From: Desulfurivibrionaceae bacterium
GTDB lineage: Bacteria; Desulfobacterota; Desulfobulbia; Desulfobulbales; VMSU01
DNA length: 53,069 nt
Assembly (NCBI GenBank): GCA_030145275.1
Contig: JAQYVV010000018.1
Span: forward strand, 1-53,069
Reading direction: 5' to 3'
The notes beneath the pieces are model-generated. The model worked only from the letters and a program-made list of their open reading frames with translations, was not told the origin of the DNA and made no database searches. A program made the translations under genes and the position numbers. Below are positions 1-7,525 of this stretch, piece after piece. The stretch's first letter is position 1, and the number at the start of each line of letters is the position of its first letter.

Positions 1-33
1 CATTTGATGCAGTACTGTGTTATTGTGCGCCAT
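1..33 (-). CDS. IS4-type transposase, N-terminal fragment (continues off the left edge)
   Basis: An ATG at 33-31 on the minus strand opens the peptide MAHNNTVLHQM, which runs to the window edge. An AAGGA-type ribosome site lies a few bases upstream. This peptide resembles the N-terminus of IS4-group transposases carrying a DUF4372-like leader domain, which commonly begin MAH(K/N)NT. Only 11 residues are visible, so it is not possible to say whether the element is intact. The family call is from memory of that leader and needs the sequence to the left. Confidence 0.6.
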   Translation of the reverse strand, partial: MAHNNTVLHQM

Positions 34-103
34 GGTCTGAATCCTTTTTTATTTTAATGAGTTAGTGGTAACTTCATTATACAATAAAGGAGTGATTCAG
101 ACC
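34..103. repeat. 10-bp perfect inverted repeat upstream of the transposase
   Basis: GGTCTGAATC at 34-43 is exactly inverted at 94-103, with similar flanking bases on both sides (CCTTTTTTA against the inverse of TAAAGGAGT). The left arm overlaps the transposase ribosome site. It may be part of the IS terminus or an autoregulatory hairpin. Which of these is right cannot be told from one end. Confidence 0.4.
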
Positions 104-184
104 TGTTTTTATATTATTAAATTCCTTAACCGGACAGCAGTGAAATTTTACATGATTATTTAGATGGAATATCCTAGTGCGATT

Positions 185-907
185 TCAACAGGCATCCACT
201 CCACCGTCTACATTCCAGATTGAACCTGTAACATAGGTTGCTTCTGCTTGAGCTAAAACGACATGGGCAACTTCTTCTGGCAGGCCATAGCGGCCCATAG
301 GAATATTGGCTTCTGTTTGTGTTCGAATAGCATCGATTGTCTCTTGGGGCAAACCCAACTTAGTAACTATGGGCGTATCTATGGCACCGGGTGAGACAGT
401 ATTAACTTGAATGCTCATTGGTGCCAATTCTATTGCTAAACTTCTTGTAAATGCATCAATACCTCCCTTAGTGGCAGCGTACAGACTAGCATTTGGTAAA
501 CCATTGTTAACGATCACAGAAGATATATTGACAATACTGCCTTTTCTTTTTGTTAACGAAGGAACTAACTTTTGGATCAGATACAATGGGCCACGTAAGT
601 TTGTGTTGTAAAAGCTTGAGTAATCATCTCCAGTATGCATAGTAATAGGCGCAAATTTAGCAGTGGCGGCATTGTTGACCAACACGTCCAGGCCTGTGTC
701 AAGAAAATGAGAGGCTAGTTCTTCAATATCAGCAAATATCTCCATATTAGCTATTACTGATTGCACTTCTAACTCGGCAGCAGCAACAGCAACTTTTGCT
801 GAATTGCGTCCGGAAATGAAAACTTCATATCCCTTGTCCCGAAAAAGTTTAGCGGTTGCATATCCAATTCCTGAGTTACCGCCAGTCACCAATACATTTT
901 TTTTCAA
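185..907 (-). CDS. SDR-family NAD(P)-dependent oxidoreductase (FabG-like)
   Basis: A 240-residue short-chain dehydrogenase/reductase. The Rossmann glycine motif TGGNSGIG is at about residues 8-15, followed by the NNAA stretch at about 78-81, the catalytic Ser in NISS at about 127, and the YAATK (YxxxK) pair at about 142-146. The tail ends in the usual SIWNVDGG region. The start is a TTG at 907-905, chosen because AAGGAG sits at proper spacing before it and the frame begins directly with the Rossmann strand. Substrate is unknown. Such enzymes reduce 3-ketoacyl thioesters, sugars or other ketones in the cytoplasm. It stands alone between an IS end and the citrate-synthase-like pair, so the context does not narrow the role. 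Confidence 0.85.
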   Translation of the reverse strand: MKKNVLVTGGNSGIGYATAKLFRDKGYEVFISGRNSAKVAVAAAELEVQSVIANMEIFADIEELASHFLDTGLDVLVNNAATAKFAPITMHTGDDYSSFYNTNLRGPLYLIQKLVPSLTKRKGSIVNISSVIVNNGLPNASLYAATKGGIDAFTRSLAIELAPMSIQVNTVSPGAIDTPIVTKLGLPQETIDAIRTQTEANIPMGRYGLPEEVAHVVLAQAEATYVTGSIWNVDGGVDAC

Positions 908-977
908 TCTGCTACTCCTTTTTCTGTGCTACAGTTAAAGATGTCTATAATTGTAACAATTATGTTTATGAGTTCAT

Positions 978-1820
978 TTACACTTTACCCGGACATGGTC
1001 TCGGCGCTGGTCCTTTGTACTCTATGTCTTGGCATTGCAAGGGGAAGAAAGACTCAGGGGGGTGATCGGCTGCCTCTGCATAACAAGCATGAACGCCCGA
1101 ACTTACAATAGTAGAAAAGATTCGGTAAACTTCTATACTACTGTAGCCCTGATCAGAGAGAAAGCCGGACATGTAACCGTTGATATTCATGCCTTCATTA
1201 AACTTCTTCAACATTACCTCCTCAATTTCAAGGGCTAAGGCAAGATGTTCTCCGGTTCCAAAACCCAAATCAGAAGTAACCCGTTTCATTGCCTCTATCC
1301 TTTCATCTCCTGTGGCAATTGGGCGAACGTACCCCATAATTGTTGGTAATGAATTTGGGCGACGCTGGTGTTCTCTGATTATTGCCTCAACTGACAGGCC
1401 CTCTTTTTTTTTCTCAAGGGCTTTTCTAATAAATTCAACTCCAGCCAATAAAGGAGCTGCCCCATACATGGTTGAATCAGTGGCAAGGATACCAGCTGTT
1501 ACACCAGCCACTGAGGAAGCCCGCATGGTTCCTGCCAAACTCCCAATCTGGTTGCACCAAATTCGAGCATCCGGCCAACTCAAACAGATAAATACCGCCT
1601 CAATCCAGTCGGCCAGCCGACGTTCGGGCAAGCGCCCAATAACATTAAGATGAAGAACCTGGAACCAGGAGGTCTTCCCCACCAGATCGTCCATCATTGA
1701 AAAACCATGGTTGTGAACCGCCTCGCCAATAATCCAGCCACCTTTGCGTGTATGAATCATGCCCCGCCGTTCATCCCAAAACAGGGTCTTATCTTTTTCG
1801 TGCTTCTTCGGCAATGACAT
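978..1820 (-). CDS. Citrate-synthase-like protein, second of a tandem pair; catalytic residues absent
   Basis: This 280-residue protein has the citrate synthase/citryl-CoA lyase fold signature: a C-terminal block NINGYMSGF followed by a helix ending SGVHACYAEA, parallel to the NVDxYSG...AHxxE region of citrate synthases. At the usual catalytic positions it shows Tyr (STMYGAA) for the first His, Arg (GYVRPI) for the second His, and Asn (NIN) for the Asp. It is therefore unlikely to do standard citrate chemistry. The ATG at 1820 is preferred over 1826 because GAGG lies about 6 bases upstream. It overlaps the 3' end of the preceding paralogue by some 30 bases, so the two are probably co-translated and may form a hetero-oligomer. 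The family call is firm; the function is unknown. Confidence 0.7.
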   Translation of the reverse strand: MSLPKKHEKDKTLFWDERRGMIHTRKGGWIIGEAVHNHGFSMMDDLVGKTSWFQVLHLNVIGRLPERRLADWIEAVFICLSWPDARIWCNQIGSLAGTMRASSVAGVTAGILATDSTMYGAAPLLAGVEFIRKALEKKKEGLSVEAIIREHQRRPNSLPTIMGYVRPIATGDERIEAMKRVTSDLGFGTGEHLALALEIEEVMLKKFNEGMNINGYMSGFLSDQGYSSIEVYRIFSTIVSSGVHACYAEAADHPPESFFPLQCQDIEYKGPAPRPCPGKV

Positions 1821-2619
1821 AATCATCCTCGTCTAAAAAAGGCATAGATGTTCTTGGCTTATTGGACAACTCCAGGCCATGGGCCAAAAGACCTGGAGCG
1901 CTAAGAAATTGAAAAAGGCCAGCTCCCACCCTGGGGTGAAGTCCTAAGTCACAAAACACTGCAGCACTTACTCCAGTGCTCAGCCATCCCATACCATGAG
2001 GCTTTAGAGCTGCAGCAAAATTTATGCCCCATTTTAATAATGCACCACTTCCGGATAGTTCGTTGAGGATAGCTGCTACTTTTTGGGGTAGAGGATCAAT
2101 GCCGCCAAAGCGAGAGCCAAAGCCTGGAACAATATGCCAGTCTCCCTCCTCTGGACGTTCGCCCTTATCCAGCAACTCATCAACAAGCTGAGCAGGATCC
2201 TTTTTACTCTGCCGTCTCAGAAAACGCATGGCTGCGGTCACCTCTTCTCCTCCAAGGTGTTTGCCTCCCATTACGCTAAGCCCAATTGGCAGGATATGAG
2301 TATTGAAAGTGCGGCCAACTCCTGCATTCATTGCAGCTCTGGTGGCCGGATGACGCGGACCAGGATTAATAAAAGAGACCATTAGGGTCTCCAGAAGTTT
2401 TACCTGCTCTGCAGTGGGAAGCTCGCCAGAAAGTAGTAGGAAGACGACATCGATAAAGCTTTGTTTTTGGACCAACTCCAAAAGATCATAGCCATAACAT
2501 CGACAATTTTCTGTTAGATAAGGATTGTCTAGGCACGGTTCTTCTTGCCATATCCTCGTTATGGTACGTGAGGTGAATTGTTCTCCGCGCTTTTTAATTT
2601 TTACTGTCTTCTCATGCAT
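1789..2619 (-). CDS. Citrate-synthase-like protein, first of a tandem pair
   Basis: About 276 residues with the citrate synthase N-terminal block (RCYGYDLLELV... then FLLLSGELPT) and HPATRAAMNAGVGRT. The first catalytic His survives in GGKHLGG. The second is Ser (GFGSRFGG), and the Asp position reads Asn (GINF). The tail ends with the family-like LLAHGLE segment. It is much shorter than ordinary citrate synthase (about 430) and closer in size to citryl-CoA lyase. The ATG at 2619 is favoured over an upstream in-frame TTG at 2652 that lacks a ribosome site. It is translationally coupled to the downstream paralogue. One paralogue keeps one catalytic residue and the other keeps none, so a new reaction or an allosteric partner role is possible. 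Confidence 0.65.
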   Translation of the reverse strand: MHEKTVKIKKRGEQFTSRTITRIWQEEPCLDNPYLTENCRCYGYDLLELVQKQSFIDVVFLLLSGELPTAEQVKLLETLMVSFINPGPRHPATRAAMNAGVGRTFNTHILPIGLSVMGGKHLGGEEVTAAMRFLRRQSKKDPAQLVDELLDKGERPEEGDWHIVPGFGSRFGGIDPLPQKVAAILNELSGSGALLKWGINFAAALKPHGMGWLSTGVSAAVFCDLGLHPRVGAGLFQFLSAPGLLAHGLELSNKPRTSMPFLDEDDYVIAEEARKR

Positions 2620-2656
2620 GTTGATTGCGACACCTATAGAGTAATTACGCAAATTA

Positions 2657-2905
2657 TTAGTGAAAGAAGAACTTGGCCCAGATGGCCCGGAACTCTACGG
2701 AAGTATCATTTTGTTTGGGAGGGGAATAAACGCCGTTTGAGTACCTGAAGGTGGGGGGGGACCGCCTATTTCAATCAAGTAGTCCAACTAACAGTAGAAA
2801 CCACTCAACATGGTGTTAATCCTGTTGACGGGCTGCTAAACAAAGACCCACTTATTGGTATCGATGGTCTTTTGGGTAATATTAGGATTATAGATAACCT
2901 CTGGG
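2657..2905 (-). pseudogene. Decayed TonB-dependent receptor, C-terminal fragment
   Basis: Reading the minus strand gives a peptide (…TQKTIDTNK…, LIEIGGPPPP) that lines up with QPETIDTYE…LVEYVGSPPP in the intact receptor just upstream, but is interrupted by two TAG codons. At a run of eight G (plus strand 2753-2760) the frame shifts. The text then jumps to EFRAIWAKFFFH followed by TAATAA, matching the receptor terminus SRAIWAELSCHF. The remnant thus carries stops, a homopolymer frameshift and an internal deletion of well over 100 codons. It is best read as a former tandem receptor duplicate. Nothing recognisable lies in 2906-3090. Confidence 0.75.
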
Positions 2906-3090
2906 TTGCAACCTATTTGTGACAAAACCACAGACACACTGCCAGTCAGTCAAAAGGACAATCACCACACCCGTACTTAGTTGCCTCTTTAATTTTTTGA
3001 TATGGATCAGGACACAATATCCAATCAACCTTGCCACATTAGCCCCCTAAAAAGATAACAAAATAAACATAGTTATACTTAAAAGGAATT

Positions 3091-5241
3091 TTAAAAGTGA
3101 CAACTTAACTCTGCCCAAATGGCGCGGGACTCTAAGGGATAGTCATTGGGCATATAGGCCCCTTCCGGTGCTGCGGCATCGTAGGGGCTTGGCTCTCTGG
3201 CATCCTCATCAAAGAGGTTGCGAACTGCCACAGCCACGTCCCAGTGGTTAACGATGTTTGTACGGCGCAGGGTAAGATTAACCAGTTCATAGTCAGCTAT
3301 ATCAGCCCTTGGGTCATCTTGTTGCCGGTGCCGATCAGCAATCCAGTAAAACTGGCTGTCAAGAGACCAATCTTCCATAAAGATCCAATGCGGGTTCAGG
3401 TAGAACTGCATCTCTGGCGCATCGTGGACCAGTGAGTTGGTTGTTTTGTTTTTTGATCGTTGAAAAGCAAAATTTGAGCGAACCCGCAAACTTTTATGGG
3501 GATGCCAATTCAGTTCAATTTCAACACCATGCCCTTGCTGTTTGGCGTAATTTTCGGCAGGTGCAGCCGGCGGCGGAGAACCAACATATTCAACCAGATC
3601 TTCAGCTTGGTAATAAAAAAGGTTGAGAGAGGTAGTCAAGTCATAATTGGGCTGCCACTCGAAAGCCAGTTCGTAGGTGTCGATGGTCTCTGGTTGCAGA
3701 TCAGTATTACCAGTAATTAAGTTATTGTTCTGGACATACTGTTCAGAAAAAGATGGGGCTCGGAAAGCGCTGCCATACATGAGCTTGCTGGTCAGTTCAG
3801 CAGTGGTTTCCCAGACCAGCGCGGCCCTGGGGTTAATGGTTGAACCAAAGTCGGAATACTCATCAAAACGAACTCCACCGGTAAAGGTCCAACCTTTGGC
3901 CAGAGACCACTCATCCTGCAAAGAAGCAAACCAGAGGCTGCGGTTTTGGGGTTTCATGTAAATATCAGGAGAATCAGGCCCTACATATTGCAATGCATTA
4001 TATGGATTCGCTATGGTTGCGCCAAAGTTTTGATAAGATTCAGTATCAGTATCAGTGAAGGTTAAACCGGTAGACATGCGAATTTTATGGTTATTTATTC
4101 CCTCATAAAAGGCGGTGAACTCCGGCCCCCCATATTTACTGACTCCTATGGGATTGCCTATCATATCATTGTTCACCCCAGGGAAACCCCACAAATTTAG
4201 AAGATCCTCAGGAAGGAGCATGAAATAATTATCAACCTTAAGGTAGGCGGCGTGGAGACGCAGCCCCAGATCCCAGTTCGGGGCAAATTTACGATCACGA
4301 TATTCAAAGGCAGCCAGCCATACTTCTGAATTTATCTTGCTAGTGTAGTCGACAATCTGCAAGGCACTGGGCCCCATGCCGCTATCATCATCAGACCAGT
4401 TCCCATATAAGTTAAAGTTAAAATTGCCCTTGCGAACGCCGAAATGGGTTTGATTGCTATAATAATCAGTGTCAAGGTAACCAGGTGCGTTGGAAAAAGC
4501 ACCAGCCCCGACCCCATGTAGATAATCTTGAGCAACTACCCGGTTCTTATCGCCATCTGATGCCTGAACTTCAAAGCTGCCCCAAATGTCCCATCCAGCA
4601 TATTGGCCGCCGTGCTGGAGCCAACCGTCATAAGTTTCAAAGGAGCCGTAGCGAGCCCCGACCTCAGTGCCGTCAATCTCAAAATTGTCTTTGGTAATTA
4701 TATTGATCACCCCGGCAAAGGCATCGGCACCGTGCACTGCCGAACCAGGCCCCCGAATCACCTCCACTCGTGAGATCATTGCCACCGGTATCCGTAATGC
4801 ATTAGGACGACCGCCATCATATGGCCTGGTCAGTGGCGTTCCATCGATCAGCAGCAGAACCTGCGGATTGATTTTGGTATGAATGCCGCGGATAGACCAA
4901 ATTGAAGAGAAGATATTCAGGCCGGAAGGAAGGGTGTGCAGACCCGGCACCGTCTCCAGAATTTCATCCAAAGTGGTAGCGCCGATCTCCTTAATTTCCT
5001 CTTTGGTGATAACAGTGGCCACCGAAGGGGCAAGACGCACCGGAATCTGAGAACCAGTGGCGGAAACCAGCAGCCGGTCAGCCCGGTAGACATCCTCTTC
5101 TTGGGGACCACTGCCAAACACCTTTTCAAATGCGGAAATTTCTTCTTCAGAGGTGGTCAACTGGCTGGACTCAGCGCCTACAAGCATTGGCCAAAATGCC
5201 AACAAAAGGGCGACAGTTAATAATACTCTTTTGTTCATCAT
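3091..5241 (-). CDS. TonB-dependent outer-membrane receptor
   Basis: A 716-residue receptor with a cleavable signal peptide (about 1-23, ending VGA-ES), then a plug domain of about 65-180 residues with the usual ITKEEIKEIGATTLDEIL, VPGL, LLLIDG, and the RVEVIRGPGSAVHGADAFAG block ending NIITK. A 22-strand-type beta-barrel rich in aromatic alternation follows. It ends in Phe (SCHF), as expected for BAM-inserted proteins. The barrel matches iron-siderophore/cobalamin receptors in style (FepA/BtuB class), but the ligand cannot be read from sequence. A consensus-like promoter lies 120-160 bases upstream. A degraded copy of its own C-terminal half sits directly downstream. No TonB, ExbB or ABC importer genes are nearby. 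Confidence 0.9.
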   Translation of the reverse strand: MMNKRVLLTVALLLAFWPMLVGAESSQLTTSEEEISAFEKVFGSGPQEEDVYRADRLLVSATGSQIPVRLAPSVATVITKEEIKEIGATTLDEILETVPGLHTLPSGLNIFSSIWSIRGIHTKINPQVLLLIDGTPLTRPYDGGRPNALRIPVAMISRVEVIRGPGSAVHGADAFAGVINIITKDNFEIDGTEVGARYGSFETYDGWLQHGGQYAGWDIWGSFEVQASDGDKNRVVAQDYLHGVGAGAFSNAPGYLDTDYYSNQTHFGVRKGNFNFNLYGNWSDDDSGMGPSALQIVDYTSKINSEVWLAAFEYRDRKFAPNWDLGLRLHAAYLKVDNYFMLLPEDLLNLWGFPGVNNDMIGNPIGVSKYGGPEFTAFYEGINNHKIRMSTGLTFTDTDTESYQNFGATIANPYNALQYVGPDSPDIYMKPQNRSLWFASLQDEWSLAKGWTFTGGVRFDEYSDFGSTINPRAALVWETTAELTSKLMYGSAFRAPSFSEQYVQNNNLITGNTDLQPETIDTYELAFEWQPNYDLTTSLNLFYYQAEDLVEYVGSPPPAAPAENYAKQQGHGVEIELNWHPHKSLRVRSNFAFQRSKNKTTNSLVHDAPEMQFYLNPHWIFMEDWSLDSQFYWIADRHRQQDDPRADIADYELVNLTLRRTNIVNHWDVAVAVRNLFDEDAREPSPYDAAAPEGAYMPNDYPLESRAIWAELSCHF

Positions 5242-5368
5242 CTTTCTCCATAAGATTATCTTTGAATCCGAGAAATCTACCTTCTCTTCAGCTAACTGAG
5301 CTCCAATTTCTCAGTATGGTGGCACCAGAATTTCGCGATCCCCCTCTACCATTTCAAGCTCCAAAAAG

Positions 5369-5398
5369 AATGTAGATGCCTAAAGCATGATCTGTCAA
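5369..5398 (-). promoter_or_regulatory. Predicted sigma-70-type promoter for the TonB receptor
   Basis: On the minus strand TTGACA (5398-5393) is followed after 18 bases by TACATT (5374-5369), predicting transcription from about 5362 and a leader of about 120 bases. The leader contains no clear cobalamin-box or other riboswitch signature. The rest of 5399-5679 is AT-rich with no further gene seen. Confidence 0.45.
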
Positions 5399-5679
5399 GT
5401 TTTATTAATAATATTTTATAGTTGAGATCTTTATCGCCCCGGATACACCCCACCTTTATCAGTGATTTTATCTGCCTTAATCACATAGAAAACAGGGAAA
5501 TATCCTTTGAAGAGTATATTGCCCCCCTTTCAGCACCCCAATAGAAAGAAGTAGCCGATATATATATCTATTTAATCGTTTGATTGAAGTGCAAGAAATT
5601 ACAAGAACAGGAAAGATGCTGGTGAGGTTAGGCCTCGTGAATTATAAGGGAACAATGACTTCAGCAGAATAGTTACCAG

Positions 5680-5958
5680 TTAGCAACACTTAGTATAAGG
5701 GGCTTTCCCCTTGAACCAAGTCTGGATAATGTAGGAAGCACACCCTACCCCGGGTGTAACACTTATCGCCGAAACAAGACAGTTTGTGGCACAGGCCCCA
5801 CACTCCATGCAGGCATCGAGATCTACTATCTCTGTTTTTTTGGCACGAAGCTTAAACACTTGGTGGGGGCAGACCTCCTGACACATTCCGCAACCGACAC
5901 AGGTTTCCACATCAAGGAGAAGAGTTGTCACTCCAGCAATATATCTGAGTGTCTTCAT
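5680..5958 (-). CDS. hgcB: HgcB, 2[4Fe-4S] ferredoxin of mercury methylation
   Basis: A 92-residue ferredoxin with two CxxCxxCxxxC clusters (Cys20/23/26/30 and Cys50/53/56/60), an extra Cys73 and a terminal Cys-Cys pair (91-92). An extra internal Cys and a C-terminal Cys pair are the hallmarks that separate HgcB from ordinary ferredoxins. In the known system HgcB passes electrons to the HgcA corrinoid and is thought to bind Hg(II) through the terminal thiols. It begins one base after the hgcA stop codon, so the two are a single transcription and translation unit. No other cysteine-tailed ferredoxin family fits this context, so the call is firm. Confidence 0.93.
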   Translation of the reverse strand: MKTLRYIAGVTTLLLDVETCVGCGMCQEVCPHQVFKLRAKKTEIVDLDACMECGACATNCLVSAISVTPGVGCASYIIQTWFKGKAPYTKCC

Positions 5959-5959
5959 T

Positions 5960-7180
5960 TTAACAAACCCCTCCCCAAACCCATAGTATTAAAGCAATAA
6001 AACCGGCACCCCCTTGCAGAGGGATGCCGCGACGCATCTCTTTTTCGACCCCGGAAGGAGATGTGTACGGTGTCGTCCCCGTAAAATTCATCGCAGCATA
6101 AGAACTCACCGCACAACTAATCAGCAGCAAGGAAACCTTTTCGATCATGAGCAGATTGTCAAAACAAACCCAGGGAAGCAGTACTCCCAAGGCAAGACCT
6201 GTGAGAATACCCTTAAGGTAAAAAGAGCGAAAAGGCAGCCAAGGAAGAAGGGCTGGGACCAGAACCGCTCCGGCCAGGAGGCCCATACCGTATGCTGCCG
6301 CTCCCACTCCCCCGCGCCCCACAGCCTGGGCAGGGGAAAAAATGTCTGGACTGAGGCCAGAAAGGACAAAGAAGGCACAAATTATAATAAGGGAAGGTTT
6401 CATAACCAGGGAAATTTCCACCGGCACCAAAACCAGCCGCTCAGCCAAGGAAAATGTTATGCTGCGCATACCATCCTCTATCTTTTTGCCGTTTTCCACA
6501 TACTGTTTAATCTCAGAACTTCTAATCGGCCCCCAAAACACCTTAAAACCGCAGCCTTTTTTGACCAGATGCGCAGCCACTCCTGGAGCGCCTAGCTGGG
6601 GTACGATCAATTCACGATGAGAAACTATTTTATCAAGTTGCACACGTTTTACCTGATAAATAATTTCAGCGGTTGAAAAATTCTTCTTGCCGGCAGCGCA
6701 CCAGACATTGACCCCTCTGGTATCCAGCACCAATATCCAGGCATCGAGAGCAGCGGTATCTTTTCTGATGCAATCCAGACTGAGCTTATAATTTGCCGTA
6801 ACCAGAACAGGGGAATCTTTCCTGGGGGTTCCGACACAATAAAGCCCTGGAGCTATCTTGTATTGGTCCCGTGAAATTCCGGTGCGGGCCCGCAAAGTGC
6901 CCGCAAAATCGAACCAATCCAAGTCATTTTTAAGCCTAGGCACAGGCCCTAACGGCGTATCCACAAAACCATCAACAAATCTGCACAGAGTATATCCCGG
7001 CCTGTCAAAAGGACTGGCAGGTGGCCCCTGCTTTGGGCCACAACATGGTGCATCGTCTGAATCGGCAAGGCTCTGAGCCATAGGCAAAGGAGGCAATTGA
7101 CTCAGATTATCGCAACAACTGCTCTGTTTTGGAGGACATGCACAACAGCTCTCTTCTTTTTCGTTTTGAATCGGTTTCAT
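5960..7180 (-). CDS. hgcA: HgcA, corrinoid methyltransferase of mercury methylation
   Basis: A 406-residue protein whose corrinoid domain contains the diagnostic cap-helix motif NVWCAAGK at residues 158-165, with Cys161 the expected cobalt ligand. About five transmembrane helices follow (near 248-276, 291-313, 322-340, 345-365 and 390-404). The conserved MNFTGTTPYTSPSGVEKEMR block lies at 364-383. In known methylators HgcA takes a methyl group, probably from methyl-tetrahydrofolate through a cobalamin, and transfers it to Hg(II). The N-terminus carries an unusual roughly 50-residue extension with three Cys-Cys pairs (CC12-13, CC22-23, CC46-47), making it longer than the typical protein of about 340. 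No arsR-like regulator is adjacent. Confidence 0.95.
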   Translation of the reverse strand: MKPIQNEKEESCCACPPKQSSCCDNLSQLPPLPMAQSLADSDDAPCCGPKQGPPASPFDRPGYTLCRFVDGFVDTPLGPVPRLKNDLDWFDFAGTLRARTGISRDQYKIAPGLYCVGTPRKDSPVLVTANYKLSLDCIRKDTAALDAWILVLDTRGVNVWCAAGKKNFSTAEIIYQVKRVQLDKIVSHRELIVPQLGAPGVAAHLVKKGCGFKVFWGPIRSSEIKQYVENGKKIEDGMRSITFSLAERLVLVPVEISLVMKPSLIIICAFFVLSGLSPDIFSPAQAVGRGGVGAAAYGMGLLAGAVLVPALLPWLPFRSFYLKGILTGLALGVLLPWVCFDNLLMIEKVSLLLISCAVSSYAAMNFTGTTPYTSPSGVEKEMRRGIPLQGGAGFIALILWVWGGVC

Positions 7181-7285
7181 GCTCTATTTTATAATTCCTT
7201 TCTGTTTGCCTGTAAAGTTCCTTGAAAGAAGCTGCTCACTTTAATTTGATTGTCAAACATTGCAATATTGATTAGTAAAATACTG

Positions 7286-7393
7286 GTAACTATCCAGCTG
7301 CACTCCATCTTCGCCCATTTAGGTCTTCTCGAATAGCATAAGTATGCTTCGAAGCCCTAAATGAACGAATATGAAGCACATCTGAATAGTTAC
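7286..7393. repeat. Palindromic dispersed repeat, copy 1 (108 bp)
   Basis: Two roughly 50-base arms beginning GTAACTAT(C/T)CAG are imperfect inverses of each other around a centre near 7341. The core of each arm is CTTCG…CCCATTT(A)GG…TTCGAA. A second copy lies at 37159-37292, and single ends (GAATAGTTAC or its inverse TAACTATCCAGC) recur at 5667, 13807 and 34732. It occupies most of the 345-base gap between hgcA and the next gene, where nothing else is seen apart from short AT-rich stretches. It could be a REP/MITE-like element or form a bidirectional hairpin. Confidence 0.75.
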
Positions 7394-7525
7394 AGTCTTG
7401 AGTTAAGGGTAATTTCCAGCCTACGCTGAATAATTACAAATACTGTATTAAAACACTGACTCAACAGATAAGTTAGGCTCTACAAGCCTGCACAAACAAC
7501 GTAAACTGATCGAACTGGATAAGAG

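Noticed and set aside
5242..5362. Cobalamin riboswitch in the TonB receptor leader
   Set aside because: A GGTGCCACC stretch drew attention, but the B12-box and the rest of the cobalamin core are absent.
6014..6595. 193-codon plus-strand frame across hgcA
   Set aside because: Antisense shadow of the membrane half of hgcA, with basic low-information composition.
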